Of a stretch of DNA of 62,270 bases, positions 45,068 to 53,976 are shown piece by piece. The stretch spans positions 1 through 62,270 of the forward strand of contig NZ_QVMM01000021.1 of assembly GCF_010501065.1 (NCBI RefSeq). Direction: 5' to 3'. The stretch's first letter is position 1. Each line of letters opens with the position of its first letter. The translations under genes were made by a program, and so were the position numbers. The DNA is from Dysgonomonas sp. 216 (GTDB lineage Bacteria > Bacteroidota > Bacteroidia > Bacteroidales > Dysgonomonadaceae). Under the pieces are notes generated by a model. The model did not search any database, was not told the origin of the DNA, and was given only the letters and a program-made list of their open reading frames with translations.

Positions 45068-46744
45068 CTATTCCCAATCGTAGGTAATTACGGGCAGGTT
45101 ATTGTAAGCTTTGTTTATGTAAGTTCTTTGCCCCCAGATGCTAGTGTGTCTTGTGTTCCAGTTTATGTGATATATTGTCCATTGGCAGATGTGTTTCTTT
45201 TTGTCAATCCATTTAAATTCGTAACACATTTCGGCCCAAGGATAGAAGCGGTATGATCCACTGTTTGGGTAAAACAATACCCGATCAAATTTTATCGAAT
45301 CTGTCATACTCATAGAGTTTAGATACCTGACCGCAATAACATCGCCTTTAATCTTGATTATAAGGCGGTCATAACTGTTGCTTTCATCGTGTCGTGCAGG
45401 ATAATCGTACACCACATCGCCGATATCTGTCTTGCTAATATGTAGCCATGTTCCCTCGTAAGGGTGCTCCATTGTTTTATACGTCTTCGTATTCAAATCA
45501 ATTTCTATGGGTTCTTCATCCAATTCATACTTGCCGGAAAAGAGAGGTTTTTCAATAGGCAAAAAGTTTTCATTATCCGGATTATGCGGTGTTGTGCGTT
45601 GGTTTTGATAATAGTGTCCCGACGGAAGTATATCGTAGCTATCGATCCACAAGGAGGAGTCTGACGCAAAATCTTCGGTATTGATAGACCAGAGTAAAGT
45701 TGATTTATCTTTTGTTAGGACGATTTTTTTTATCGATTTTCCTGGGTTGTGCATCTCTTTCCAATCGAGAGTTTGACGACCAGCCAATACGTCGGGATAT
45801 TGTGCAAAAGCCATGTAATCGAAATCGATCATAGCCGTAATAACAGAATCTCCTTGATAATTTAATTCCTGTATTTTGTACATACGTGAATCGCCGTGAA
45901 TAAATTCTCGTATAAATACCTGATCGTCAACGATAAATATTCGTCTTGTTTTGGAAACATGATAGCCTTTGCCGTCTTCGCCCTTCCATGTTGTATAAAA
46001 AACCTTACTGCGGTTTTTCCAGTTGATACTGTTATCCATTGTTTTTACTTCATTTTCAGCCTGAATGCCTTCAAGCGGAATATTTTCTCCTGTTGATCTG
46101 TAAAACTTTGTAGAATAGCCTATATGATACTTTGAGCCATCGGCTCGCTCTTTTTCACTAAGGTAGTGTATTGTGTTATCATCAACCCAGTACACCCCCG
46201 TCAAGTCGGTATTCATCTGATCAATGCCGTATGGTACGTATTTATTACCCTCTTTTACCTCGATATAATAGTTCATTCCATCATATTCAAAAGTACCGAA
46301 TCGGTATTTACCCGAAGGGGAATAGACGTAACTTGAAGGATTGACGAAAATTTCTTCTGAAGTTCTTAAATCGTATGCCGACACAAATCCGTGTCCGCCT
46401 GTTATCATCACATACTCCAATTCGGGACAATATTCGTATGCCTCTTGTTCTCTGACGTAAATTGTCGAATCATCTTCCTGAACGATAGTAATATATTCAG
46501 CGAAAGGCTTAAAATTTCTAAGCCTTTCGTCAGACATCAATCTTTCATTGAATTTTTCATCGGCTTCTTCTGCGTAATAAATTTTATAGGGGCATTTTTT
46601 TACTTTACTATAATCGTAAACTCCAATATCTAAAGCTTTGGGACTAATGCGATATTGTTTCTCTTGTGCCTGTATCCGAAAAGCGTTACATGTAATTAGT
46701 AATAACAGTACAATTATGCTGTTTAATATGGAGGATGTTTTCAT
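45068..46744 (-). CDS. Large secreted protein, unknown function
   Basis: A 558-residue exported protein with a signal peptide (about 1-26, IIVLLLLITCNAF, cleaved before QEKQYR). The sequence is rich in Tyr, Trp and Asp and contains segments such as VMITGGHGFVSAYDLRTSEE and SPSGKYRFGTFEYDGMNYYI, a beta-propeller-like alternation. The C-terminal block SYRFYPWAEMCYEFKWIDKKKH has no match I can name. Directly upstream lies a 3' gene remnant (46760). It is probably periplasmic or outer-membrane associated. The function is unknown. Confidence 0.78.
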   Translation of the reverse strand: MKTSSILNSIIVLLLLITCNAFRIQAQEKQYRISPKALDIGVYDYSKVKKCPYKIYYAEEADEKFNERLMSDERLRNFKPFAEYITIVQEDDSTIYVREQEAYEYCPELEYVMITGGHGFVSAYDLRTSEEIFVNPSSYVYSPSGKYRFGTFEYDGMNYYIEVKEGNKYVPYGIDQMNTDLTGVYWVDDNTIHYLSEKERADGSKYHIGYSTKFYRSTGENIPLEGIQAENEVKTMDNSINWKNRSKVFYTTWKGEDGKGYHVSKTRRIFIVDDQVFIREFIHGDSRMYKIQELNYQGDSVITAMIDFDYMAFAQYPDVLAGRQTLDWKEMHNPGKSIKKIVLTKDKSTLLWSINTEDFASDSSLWIDSYDILPSGHYYQNQRTTPHNPDNENFLPIEKPLFSGKYELDEEPIEIDLNTKTYKTMEHPYEGTWLHISKTDIGDVVYDYPARHDESNSYDRLIIKIKGDVIAVRYLNSMSMTDSIKFDRVLFYPNSGSYRFYPWAEMCYEFKWIDKKKHICQWTIYHINWNTRHTSIWGQRTYINKAYNNLPVITYDWE

Positions 46745-46759
46745 TATCTGTTTATTTAA

Positions 46760-46948
46760 TTATTCTGCTTTTATTTTAAATTCACAAGACTTGTCCTCTG
46801 TGGAACTAAGAATATAATATCTGCTTTGTTTATCTTTAATAAAAACCGATTCATAGGCATTACCGTGTGTTACCCACGGGTCTTTTTCTTTGTCGGGCAG
46901 TACCAGTTGGGTTTTATTTCCTGTTTTCAAGTTACAAACATAAGTGTT
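46760..46948 (-). pseudogene. 3' remnant of an unidentified gene
   Basis: Sixty-two sense codons are open from 46948 down to a TAA at 46760-46762 and read like ordinary protein (CNLKTGNKTQLVLPDKEKDP; KDKQSRYYILSS; KSCEFKIKAE). There is no ATG, and a TAA stops the frame immediately upstream at 46949-46951. It therefore looks like the C-terminal tail of a larger protein whose front half was lost. It lies between the AraC gene and the unknown secreted protein, same strand. A short TTG-started gene is a less likely reading. Confidence 0.5.
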
Positions 46949-46977
46949 TTACCTGCAGTTCAAAAAAAACTTTCGAA

Positions 46978-47844
46978 TCAAGTGTTAATCTGTTCTCTGT
47001 ATTCCTTTGGATTTCGATTGGTTATAGTGTAAAACTGTTTAATGAAATAAGGAATATTATTATAGCCTGATTCATAAGCGATTTGAGATACTGTCAGATT
47101 GGAGTAAGAGAGCAGCCTACAAGCATGTTCAATCCGGATTTCGGCAAGACACTGAAATATACTCTTGTCTGTTTTCTGTTTAAAAGAACGGCAAAGTGCC
47201 GATGGATTCAGGTTTACATAGTCTGCAATATCCTTTAATGTAATTTTGTCTTTAAAATGATTAAACAGATAAGTATAAACTTTATTGATGGGATCGTTTA
47301 CCTCGTCAATAATATTAGAGCTATTATAAGCTGTATGGGATAGTAATTTTGTTTTTTTACATAGTGATAGTTTTTCTAAAATACGGAATAAGTGGATTAA
47401 CCGTGCAGTAAATTCCAACCCATTTATTTCCCGAATCATTTGCTTTATCTTAAAATAAAGTTCTTTGTCGTAGAACCGTATTCCATACTGGCTTTTATAT
47501 AGCAATTCGCAGATATCCCGATAGTCAGGAAGATTTTCCATGTTCAGGGGAAAAATTTCAGGTAGAAATTGTAAAGTGTCTCCTCCGCTTATTTCGGTTT
47601 CCGGCGAATCATTTAGTTTGGTATTGCATAAATGAAGATGAGGAACATTGCTGCCTATCAGGGCTAAATCGCCTTGGCTATAATCGGCAACACCTTCTCC
47701 TACAAACTGTTTTCCACTACCTTGGTTAAAAACCATTATTTCAAACTCGGGATGTTTATGACGGGGTAATACAAACTGCGGATAGGGTACATGGCTACAC
47801 AAGGTGCTCATGCTATGGATGATTTTTCGTTCTAAAATAGCCAT
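46978..47844 (-). CDS. AraC-family transcriptional regulator
   Basis: A 288-residue regulator. The N-terminal half looks like a cupin ligand domain (LPRHKHPEFEIMVFNQGSGKQ; FVGEGVADYSQGDLALIGSNVPH). The last 100 residues carry two helix-turn-helix motifs: TLKDIADYVNLNPSALCRSFKQK and LTVSQIAYESGYNNIPYFIKQ, ending in FYTITNRNPKEYREQI, the AraC signature. A -7 box TATATTTG lies at 47873-47866. It is divergent from the TauE-aldo/keto reductase-DUF1349 genes and probably controls them in response to a small molecule. Confidence 0.95.
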   Translation of the reverse strand: MAILERKIIHSMSTLCSHVPYPQFVLPRHKHPEFEIMVFNQGSGKQFVGEGVADYSQGDLALIGSNVPHLHLCNTKLNDSPETEISGGDTLQFLPEIFPLNMENLPDYRDICELLYKSQYGIRFYDKELYFKIKQMIREINGLEFTARLIHLFRILEKLSLCKKTKLLSHTAYNSSNIIDEVNDPINKVYTYLFNHFKDKITLKDIADYVNLNPSALCRSFKQKTDKSIFQCLAEIRIEHACRLLSYSNLTVSQIAYESGYNNIPYFIKQFYTITNRNPKEYREQINT

Positions 47845-47921
47845 AGATTGATTTTTTATTTATTGCAAATATAAGAAAGTATACTGCAAATAAAATAGAG
47901 TTTAATAAGAAATAGTTCCTC

Positions 47922-47929
47922 TAACTTTG
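47922..47929 (+). promoter_or_regulatory. -7 box for the TauE-AKR-DUF1349 cassette
   Basis: TAACTTTG, 81 bases upstream of the chosen ATG at 48011 and in the intergenic space shared with the divergent AraC gene, where its operator would lie. Confidence 0.5.
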
Positions 47930-48010
47930 TCGAACAATAATTTTATATAATTCTGGATGCTAGTTTAATAGCTGAGTTTGTATTTATTTGAATATTCAAA
48001 TAACAGGGAA

Positions 48011-48763
48011 ATGGATTTTTCGATATGGATGCTCTCGCCTTCTGATTGGTTGATATTTTTTATGGCTGCTTTGTTCATCGGTATGTCCAAAACGGGCATA
48101 CAGGGTGTTAGTTTGCTGTCTATTCCTTTGATGGCTATGATTTTTGGTGCAAAACCTTCCACAGGAATTATGCTTCCAATCTTATGCTTTGCTGATTTGA
48201 TGGCTGTACTTTATTACAGAAGAATAGCCGAATGGAAATATATATTCAAATTATTACCATCGGCTTTGATAGGGGTTAGTATTGCCTTATTAGTTGATAA
48301 GGTAATTCCACCCGAAGAGTTTAAACAATTGATGGGTATTTGCTTACTGGTAGTTTTTTTGTTTATGCTTTGGGCTGAATTGAAGGGAAAGGAGAATAAT
48401 ATATCCGCTCATTGGTGGTATGCTCCATCGTTTGGTATATTGGGAGGTTTTACAACAATGATAGGCAATGCTGCCGGTCCGGTTTTAGCTATATATCTTC
48501 TATCTATGAAACTGCCTAAATATAGCTTTGTTGGAACTAATGCATGGTTTTTTCTTGTTATAAATTATTTAAAAATGCCTGTTCAGGTTATTGTTTGGAA
48601 CAATATAAACACTTCCTCTTTAATATTAGGCTCCTTGGCTATTCCTTTTGTTGTTGTTGGAGGAATATCGGGCATTAAATTGGTAAAGAAGCTTCCGGAA
48701 AAAGGATTCAGATATTTTACGATAATTATGACTTTTGTATCGGTTCTATTGTTAATAATATAA
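48011..48763 (+). CDS. TauE/SafE family anion exporter
   Basis: I start at the ATG at 48011 (MDFSIWMLSPSD), which has AGGGA four bases upstream; the longer frame starts with TTG. The 250-residue protein has about eight hydrophobic helices. Family features: FFMAALFIGMSKTGIQG at the N-terminus, MLPILCFADLMAVLYYRR, and GGFTTMIGNAAGPVLAIYLL in the second half. TauE/SafE proteins export sulfite, sulfoacetate or other organic anions. The substrate is unknown. It is the first gene of the cassette, 19 bases before the aldo/keto reductase. Confidence 0.9.
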   Translation: MDFSIWMLSPSDWLIFFMAALFIGMSKTGIQGVSLLSIPLMAMIFGAKPSTGIMLPILCFADLMAVLYYRRIAEWKYIFKLLPSALIGVSIALLVDKVIPPEEFKQLMGICLLVVFLFMLWAELKGKENNISAHWWYAPSFGILGGFTTMIGNAAGPVLAIYLLSMKLPKYSFVGTNAWFFLVINYLKMPVQVIVWNNINTSSLILGSLAIPFVVVGGISGIKLVKKLPEKGFRYFTIIMTFVSVLLLII

Positions 48764-48782
48764 ACTCAAAATCAAAAAAAAG

Positions 48783-49814
48783 ATGGAATACAGAAAATTA
48801 AATGGGTCAGGGTTATTTGTTCCTTCGTTAACGTTAGGTACTGGTACATTTGGTGGAACCAATGGTTTTGAAGGTTGGGGAAATACAGATGTAGCAGAAG
48901 CAACAAGGATGGTAGATATTTGTTTGGATGCCGGACTGAATATGTTCGATACGGCGGATATTTATTCAATAGGTTATTCCGAAGAAATACTCGGAAAAGC
49001 AATCAACGGAAAACGAAATAAATTGCTTATCTCAACAAAAGCAACTTTCCCGATGAGTGAAAGCCGGAATGATATGGGAAGTTCGCGTTGGCATATTATA
49101 AATGCCTGCGAAGCCAGCTTAAAACGATTGAATACAGATCATATAGATATGTATTATATGCACGGATTTGATGCAAACACTCCGGTTGAAGAAACGTTGC
49201 GGGCTTTGGACGATTTAGTAAGCAGTGGTAAAATTCGTTATATAGGATGTTCTAACTTTTCGGGATGGCATTTGATGAAATCTCTTTCGATATCAGAAAA
49301 ACAAGGATGGAATCAATATGTTGCCCATCAAGTGTATTACTCTTTACTCAACCGTGAATTTGAATGGGAATTAATGACTCTAGGTCTTGACCAACAAGTT
49401 GGCACATTTGTATGGAGCCCTTTGGCTGCCGGAAGATTGGGTGGACGTTATCGTAGAAATAATCCAGTGCCCAAGGATGGAAGGGTAGCTCGTGGTGGTG
49501 CTCCGGTTCCTGATAACGTAGTCTCGTACAACAGATTGTATGATATTATGGATGTGCTTGACGAAATTGCAGGCGAAGTAGGGAAGACTGTGGCTCAGGT
49601 AGCGTTGAACTGGTTACTGCAACGTCCTACTGTATGCAGTTTGGTAATCGGAGCTAGTAATGAAGAGCAACTGAAACAAAATTTAGGAGCCGTTGGCTGG
49701 AATCTGACAGAAGGGCAAATCGAACGCCTTGATGAGGTAAGTAAAACGCCTAAAAACTATCCATATTGGCACCAAGATGAAAAGCCGTGGTTGAAATCGC
49801 AAATATTTATTTAA
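48783..49814 (+). CDS. Aldo/keto reductase
   Basis: A 343-residue NADPH-linked oxidoreductase with the (beta/alpha)8 layout. Catalytic residues: Asp and Tyr in MFDTADIYSIGYSEEILG, Lys in LISTKATFP, His in DMYYMHGFD. The cofactor part shows WSPLAAGRLGGRYRR and VIGASNEEQLKQNLGAV. Members of this YdhF/YghZ-like group reduce sugars, methylglyoxal or quinones. It stands between TauE and a DUF1349 lipoprotein, in an AraC-controlled cassette, which hints at sugar or sugar-acid metabolism; that is inferred. Confidence 0.93.
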   Translation: MEYRKLNGSGLFVPSLTLGTGTFGGTNGFEGWGNTDVAEATRMVDICLDAGLNMFDTADIYSIGYSEEILGKAINGKRNKLLISTKATFPMSESRNDMGSSRWHIINACEASLKRLNTDHIDMYYMHGFDANTPVEETLRALDDLVSSGKIRYIGCSNFSGWHLMKSLSISEKQGWNQYVAHQVYYSLLNREFEWELMTLGLDQQVGTFVWSPLAAGRLGGRYRRNNPVPKDGRVARGGAPVPDNVVSYNRLYDIMDVLDEIAGEVGKTVAQVALNWLLQRPTVCSLVIGASNEEQLKQNLGAVGWNLTEGQIERLDEVSKTPKNYPYWHQDEKPWLKSQIFI

Positions 49815-49836
49815 TACATATAAAAAAACAGTAAAG

Positions 49837-50583
49837 ATGAAAAAGAGAAACATTATTATTTTGTCGATATTTGGAATGTTATTATTCAATAGTTGTACAA
49901 ATAAAAACGCAAATTTGCCGGAACCAGAAAAAGCTATTAATGCTGATTCGGCACAAATAAGTGGTGTTGACTGCAATGTAAACATTAGCGGAATTAATTT
50001 TACCAAGTCAATAAATAATGCAGCTTCGCTTATATCTATTGAAGAGAATAACAAGGTGATATTTACTACTGGAGAAAAAACCGATTATTTTGCTGATCCA
50101 GACAATAAATTGTCGAATAGAACAGCCCCTATCTTATTGTCGGAAGTAGATAATACCAAACCTTTTACCTTAACAGCAAAGGTAACACCTGAGTTTACCG
50201 AAACAGGACTATACAATGCAGGGGTGTTATATATTTATGTACACGATAATTTTTGGCAGAAACTATGCTTTGAGCAAGATGAACGCGGTAAACATCGTGT
50301 AGTAACTGTACGAACCATAGGAACATCGGATGATAACAACCACGATATAGTTGAACAACCTTTTATTTATATGAAGATTTCCTCGGACACAAATACAATA
50401 GCATCTTATTATTCTCTCGATAATAAAAACTGGCAGATGGTACGTGTGTATCAAAATAACTATCCGGCTAAAATCTGGATGGGTATTAGTACCCAATGTC
50501 CGCAAGATAAAGGAAGTAGCAGTACTTTTGAAGAGCTTCATTTGGAGCAAAAGAGTGTTTCCGATTTCCGGATGGGAATCTAA
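49837..50583 (+). CDS. DUF1349 lipoprotein
   Basis: A 248-residue lipoprotein (lipobox LLFNSCTNKN, Cys about residue 20) with a concanavalin-like DUF1349 domain from about residue 50 to the end: FTLTAKVTPEFTETGLYNAG, VLYIYVHDNFWQKLCFEQDERGK, and YSLDNKNWQMVRVYQNNYPA. The fold binds carbohydrates in relatives; some are called regulators of enolase, a weak label. It is 22 bases after the aldo/keto reductase gene and is the last in the cassette, followed by a terminator. Confidence 0.85.
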   Translation: MKKRNIIILSIFGMLLFNSCTNKNANLPEPEKAINADSAQISGVDCNVNISGINFTKSINNAASLISIEENNKVIFTTGEKTDYFADPDNKLSNRTAPILLSEVDNTKPFTLTAKVTPEFTETGLYNAGVLYIYVHDNFWQKLCFEQDERGKHRVVTVRTIGTSDDNNHDIVEQPFIYMKISSDTNTIASYYSLDNKNWQMVRVYQNNYPAKIWMGISTQCPQDKGSSSTFEELHLEQKSVSDFRMGI

Positions 50584-50914
50584 AGATACTTATGTTGCAC
50601 CCTAAAATAGCTTGACAGGGTTTATATTAAAATATTCGACGAACCGATGGATTTATATTCATCGGTTTTTTTGATTCAAAAAAATCATCCGATTTTCTAT
50701 ATATTGTAATGTTTTCAATGTTTTTTCGTAATTTCGAATGTGGTTGTTTATGTATGTGTCTGAAAATTAGTGGTTTTGTTTTTTTTGAATACGCTATGTG
50801 TTAATATAGTTATTTTGAAATAAAACTAATATTACAGAAAAATATAGACTTATAAATGCGAAGAAAATGAAGGTGTAATAATGAATTGGTAAATTAGAAA
50901 AAGCATAAAATACA
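50584..50914. other. Intergenic stretch with terminator
   Basis: 331 bases without a gene. A perfect hairpin at 50642-50672 (AACCGATG/CATCGGTT, loop of 10, T-run) terminates the DUF1349 cassette. The remainder is AT-rich, with no clear promoter or repeat; it holds the upstream region of the truncated gene at 50915. Confidence 0.7.
50642..50672 (+). terminator. Terminator after DUF1349 cassette
   Basis: AACCGATG (50642-50649), loop, CATCGGTT (50660-50667) and a run of seven T. A good intrinsic terminator. Confidence 0.88.
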
Positions 50915-51335
50915 ATGAAAATATTTACAAGGTTAATTCTTTACTTAACATTACTTTTTGCAGGAAATACTGTAAACGCAAATATGGCTTCGCCATACGT
51001 TGATGGAACAAAGGTTAGCAGTCCTTTTTCGAGCAGGCATGTCGATATTCTGCACGAAAATATTTGTATACAAATTGACGAGCATTTCCGGACAGCTAAA
51101 TATATTATCGAATATACCATTAAAAGTGATACGATAGGTAGGCAAATTCCACTGTTATTTTATGCTGTTGATTATAAAGAAAATTTTTGTGTTTGGCTTG
51201 ATGATACGCCAATGAATATTTTGGAGATTCCGTTTGATATAACCCCTGCCATAGATTCTCTATTACTTGATTTTTCGAAGAATATTGAACTTGCAGAAAA
51301 TCGACATTACAGAGGTGTAATGGTTCGTTGGGATG
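50915..51335 (+). pseudogene. Exported protein, 3'-truncated
   Basis: An exported protein whose first ~135 residues look real: signal peptide (about 1-23, LILYLTLLFAGNTVNA) then SPFSSRHVDILHENICIQID, EHFRTAKYIIEYTIKSD and NRHYRGVMVRW. Beyond about 51335 the frame is simply the antisense of the dioxygenase gene on the other strand, though it stays open to 51661. The gene seems to have lost its 3' part in a deletion that joined it tail to tail with ygiD. Whether the 248-residue chimeric frame is expressed is unknown. I do not recognise the family. Confidence 0.6.
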
Positions 51336-51857
51336 AGCAAGGCGCAGATTGTGTACCATGTTGCCGCTTCCGGCAATCAACACACCTTTGCGGCGGAGAA
51401 ACGACAATTCTTTCCCCAAGTTATAGTGGTATTGCATATCTTGGGAATAATCAATACTTAGTTGTACTACCGGAATATCAGCATCCGGGTACATGTGTTT
51501 TAGAAACGACCATGTGCCATGATCCAATCCCCATCGGTAATCTTTTTCTATCTCATACATTTTTACTTTATCCCGAAGCATATCTGTCAACCGTGGTGAA
51601 CCCGGAGCAGGATATTGTTGCCGATATAATTCTTCAGGAAAGCCTCCGAAATCGTGGATAGTTTTAGGTTTATCCATCGCCGTAACCATAGGCACTTCAG
51701 TTTCCCAGTGAGCAGAGATGCAGAGTATGGCTTTGGGACAGGGCAATATTTCTCCCATCCTTTTCCATTCTCTTGAGAATAAATTATCCTCAATAGCGTT
51801 TGTAGGCGTTCCATGCCCAATAAACAAAACAGGCATTACCGTTTTATCGTATTCCAT
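51335..51857 (-). pseudogene. ygiD: YgiD/LigB-type dioxygenase, 3'-truncated
   Basis: A 4,5-DOPA dioxygenase-like protein (extradiol ring-cleavage family). Good motifs to about residue 172: LFIGHGTPTN (metal His), CISAHWETEV, IHDFGGFPEELYRQ, YPAPGSP, WGLDHGTWSFLKHMYPDADI and GSGNMVHNLR. After that the frame, open to 51120, encodes only the antisense of the neighbouring gene (NVDFLQVQYSSKNQ...). Missing are the family's last ~90 residues, including the PTPEHYLPL-type His block that completes the metal site. It is probably inactive. Confidence 0.75.
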
Positions 51858-51946
51858 ATCGTATTCTATAAGATGTTATTGGTAAAACAATCTTACCGGG
51901 GAATAGTTTTTAAGCCATAAGGGAGAAGAGAATAGTTAAAGGAAAT

Positions 51947-51968
51947 TCAGAGGGACGAATCCCTCTGA
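51947..51968 (-). terminator. Hairpin after YhbS-type GNAT gene
   Basis: TCAGAGGGA (51947-51955), loop CGAA, TCCCTCTGA (51960-51968): perfect 9-bp stem with a tetraloop. Only a short T-rich stretch follows on the minus strand, so termination is likely but not certain. Confidence 0.6.
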
Positions 51969-51979
51969 TTATTGTATTA

Positions 51980-52552
51980 TTATCTATCCGATTCATCATT
52001 CCTCCAATGCTCAGGTTTGTTCAATTCATCGCAACACCGGATCTTTCCTTTGCCTATCTCAAATCCTTTCGGACTGATTGCCTGAACCATCCAATAATCA
52101 CTGTATTCTTCAGCAATCGGATAAGGAGCCGGATAACCCAACCGAGTCGCATTTGGCAGGAAACCATATTTCGGATAGTACTCTTTGTGTCCCAATACAA
52201 ACACAAGGTTTGAACTCTTTTTTCGCAGTGCCTCTATGCCCGCTTGTATCAGCATTCCACCAATACCCTGTCTTTGGTATTCGGGTTTGACAGCTAAAGG
52301 GGCGAGAGTGTGCATCATCGGTTGTGTTTCCTGATTATCAAAATAGGCTCTGGTAAAAAGGATATGCCCAATAGCTTCATCCTGATAAAAAGCGAGTAAC
52401 GAAAGCATGGGTTCTGCGGTTTTATCAGCTAATAGATCGGCTACTAATTGAGCTTCTTTATCATAGCCAAAGGCTTGTTTCTCGACAGTTATTATGTCCT
52501 TGAAGTCGTTTGTGTTTGTTTCTCTTATCTGTATATTATTCAAATTTATCAT
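51980..52552 (-). CDS. YhbS-type GNAT acetyltransferase
   Basis: I start at the ATG at 52552 (MINLNNIQIRETNTND); the longer frame adds 45 residues unlike the family. The 190-residue protein shows acetyl-CoA motif LAPLAVKPEYQRQGIGGMLI (about 85-105) and LVFVLGHKEYYPKYGFLPA, which is characteristic of the YhbS subfamily. Substrate unknown. It may be transcribed alone and end at a hairpin at 51947. Confidence 0.93.
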   Translation of the reverse strand: MINLNNIQIRETNTNDFKDIITVEKQAFGYDKEAQLVADLLADKTAEPMLSLLAFYQDEAIGHILFTRAYFDNQETQPMMHTLAPLAVKPEYQRQGIGGMLIQAGIEALRKKSSNLVFVLGHKEYYPKYGFLPNATRLGYPAPYPIAEEYSDYWMVQAISPKGFEIGKGKIRCCDELNKPEHWRNDESDR

Positions 52553-52772
52553 TTCATTGTTTTTTAGCACGCATATGTGCAGGTAGCTGTGTATACGCCA
52601 CAAATATGCAATTGTTTTGATTGTAAAATACGAAAATAACTTGGGCAAGAATATGCCTGAGTATGAATTGAGGGATAACCCTGACAAGACTTTGCCAAAG
52701 GTTATTTACTTCACGGACTCCTTCTTTGTTTTATACATAGACCGTAAAAGTAATATTTTTTTTTGTATTTCT

Positions 52773-53519
52773 TCAAGCATTGAAGTTAATCCCCGCTTTG
52801 CGAGCCTGTGCATGTTGCAATCGTCGGCTTATATTATACAGTTTACCATCTTTGATAAGCTTGCCTCCGGTCTGTTTGAACCAGAATGAAACATTCTGTT
52901 CTACGCATAAATTATGGAGTTCCATTATCCAATCAAAATTGCAGGGACGGGCGTTATAGCCCGATTCTCCACCTACAACGACTTGTTCTACCCACGAACC
53001 AATATCATACGAACTTAAATCTATTCGTTCCAAAAGTGGTTCACAGATAATGATCTTGTGTTTTATTGGAGCGTTTTTGTAAATAGGCAGGCGATAATCG
53101 GCGCGGTCTTGATTCTCAACAGTGCAACAGATGGTTACATTCTCATATCCATCACCCCAATCTTCGGGTAGAGATTGAGTCAGACGATCGATACGTTTGG
53201 TAATCATCATAAATCGCAAATCGCTTCTAATGCGTATCATTTTCCATGCTTCGGTACGCCATTCATCGGCATCTTCCAGAAAGAAGTCGGAAGTGAAACA
53301 GGTATAGACCAGCGAACCGGAAGGAATCTTGTATTCGCCTCCTCGTTTCTTTTGAATGGGCAGATCGAAGCTCTTGGTTTTGGTAACAATGCTGCTGTCA
53401 ATACCGCGCTTCGAATCGCCTCGGTAGACGTAGCAGTGCTGGCAACCTGTACTCAGCTTATGACAGCCATGCCACAGGTTCCACATCTTTGATTTGGATT
53501 CGATAGCGTTCTTGGGCAT
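52773..53519 (-). CDS. DUF5131 (phage Gp37/Gp68-like) protein
   Basis: A 248-residue protein of the family named after phage Gp37/Gp68. The N-terminus has WNLWHGCHKLSTGCQHCYVY, three Cys with spacing resembling a radical-SAM-like cluster site. Other segments are CFTSDFFLEDADEWRTEAWK, FMMITKRIDRL and VVVGGESGYNARPCNFDW, the last a family hallmark. Activity is unknown. It is often carried by phages or near mobile DNA, which fits the accessory nature of this region. Confidence 0.9.
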   Translation of the reverse strand: MPKNAIESKSKMWNLWHGCHKLSTGCQHCYVYRGDSKRGIDSSIVTKTKSFDLPIQKKRGGEYKIPSGSLVYTCFTSDFFLEDADEWRTEAWKMIRIRSDLRFMMITKRIDRLTQSLPEDWGDGYENVTICCTVENQDRADYRLPIYKNAPIKHKIIICEPLLERIDLSSYDIGSWVEQVVVGGESGYNARPCNFDWIMELHNLCVEQNVSFWFKQTGGKLIKDGKLYNISRRLQHAQARKAGINFNA

Positions 53520-53574
53520 TCGACGATATTATTTCTAAAAGTGTGTAAATACTGTGCGATATAGAAAAACAAAA

Positions 53575-53609
53575 AAAGCTAACAATCTGTATTAAAGACT
53601 ATTAGCTTT
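53575..53609 (-). terminator. Orphan minus-strand terminator
   Basis: AAAGCTAA (53575-53582) and TTAGCTTT (53602-53609), with a plus-strand A-run on the left that becomes a T-run on the minus strand. No minus-strand gene lies immediately to its right, so it may have served a lost gene. Confidence 0.5.
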
Positions 53610-53613
53610 CTCT

Positions 53614-53632
53614 TTGGCGGTATGGACGGAAT
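53614..53632 (-). other. Possible tRNA 3'-end remnant (att-like)
   Basis: Read on the minus strand, 53632 to 53614 gives GGATTCCGTCCATACCGCCA or nearly so, which looks like the T-arm/acceptor end of a tRNA with CCA, but the rest of a tRNA is missing. A minus-strand terminator follows directly, as would be expected behind a tRNA gene. Suggestive only. Confidence 0.3.
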
Positions 53633-53976
53633 CCATTATCTCTTAGTTAAATAGCTACATATCAAATATTTGTCCTACCAATTTCTGTAAAGGTGAACAC
53701 TGTAGGACATTTCAAAATATCACATTTTGGCTTAGTATTGGACGCTCTTGTCCACACATAACTTACTCATTACAAATATACTATATTTATTGAGAATAAG
53801 AACTATTTTTTCAGACTATTTTTATAATTATCTATATATCATAGAATTAAATGATTGTTGTTCGATAATCTCGTTAGTTGTAACCTTTATTTTGCAAAAT
53901 ATGCGAAGAAAATTTCTCATGCGAAGAAAAATTTGTATATTTATCGCAAATATTGCGTAGAATAAAAAGCGAGATT

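Larger units (their letters stand above)
53520..53976. other. Intergenic region with orphan terminator and tRNA-3'-like fragment
   Basis: 457 bases without a gene. From the left it holds a hairpin AAAGCTAA (53575-53582)/TTAGCTTT (53602-53609) with a T-run when read on the minus strand, a tRNA-3'-end-like piece (53614-53629), and an inverted repeat TGTCCTAC (53671-53678)/GTAGGACA (53702-53709). The rest is AT-rich promoter DNA of the Fic gene. Confidence 0.6.

Noticed and set aside
49683..50054. Minus-strand frame near the DUF1349 gene start
   Set aside because: Antisense of the aldo/keto reductase end and the DUF1349 lipoprotein; no motif.
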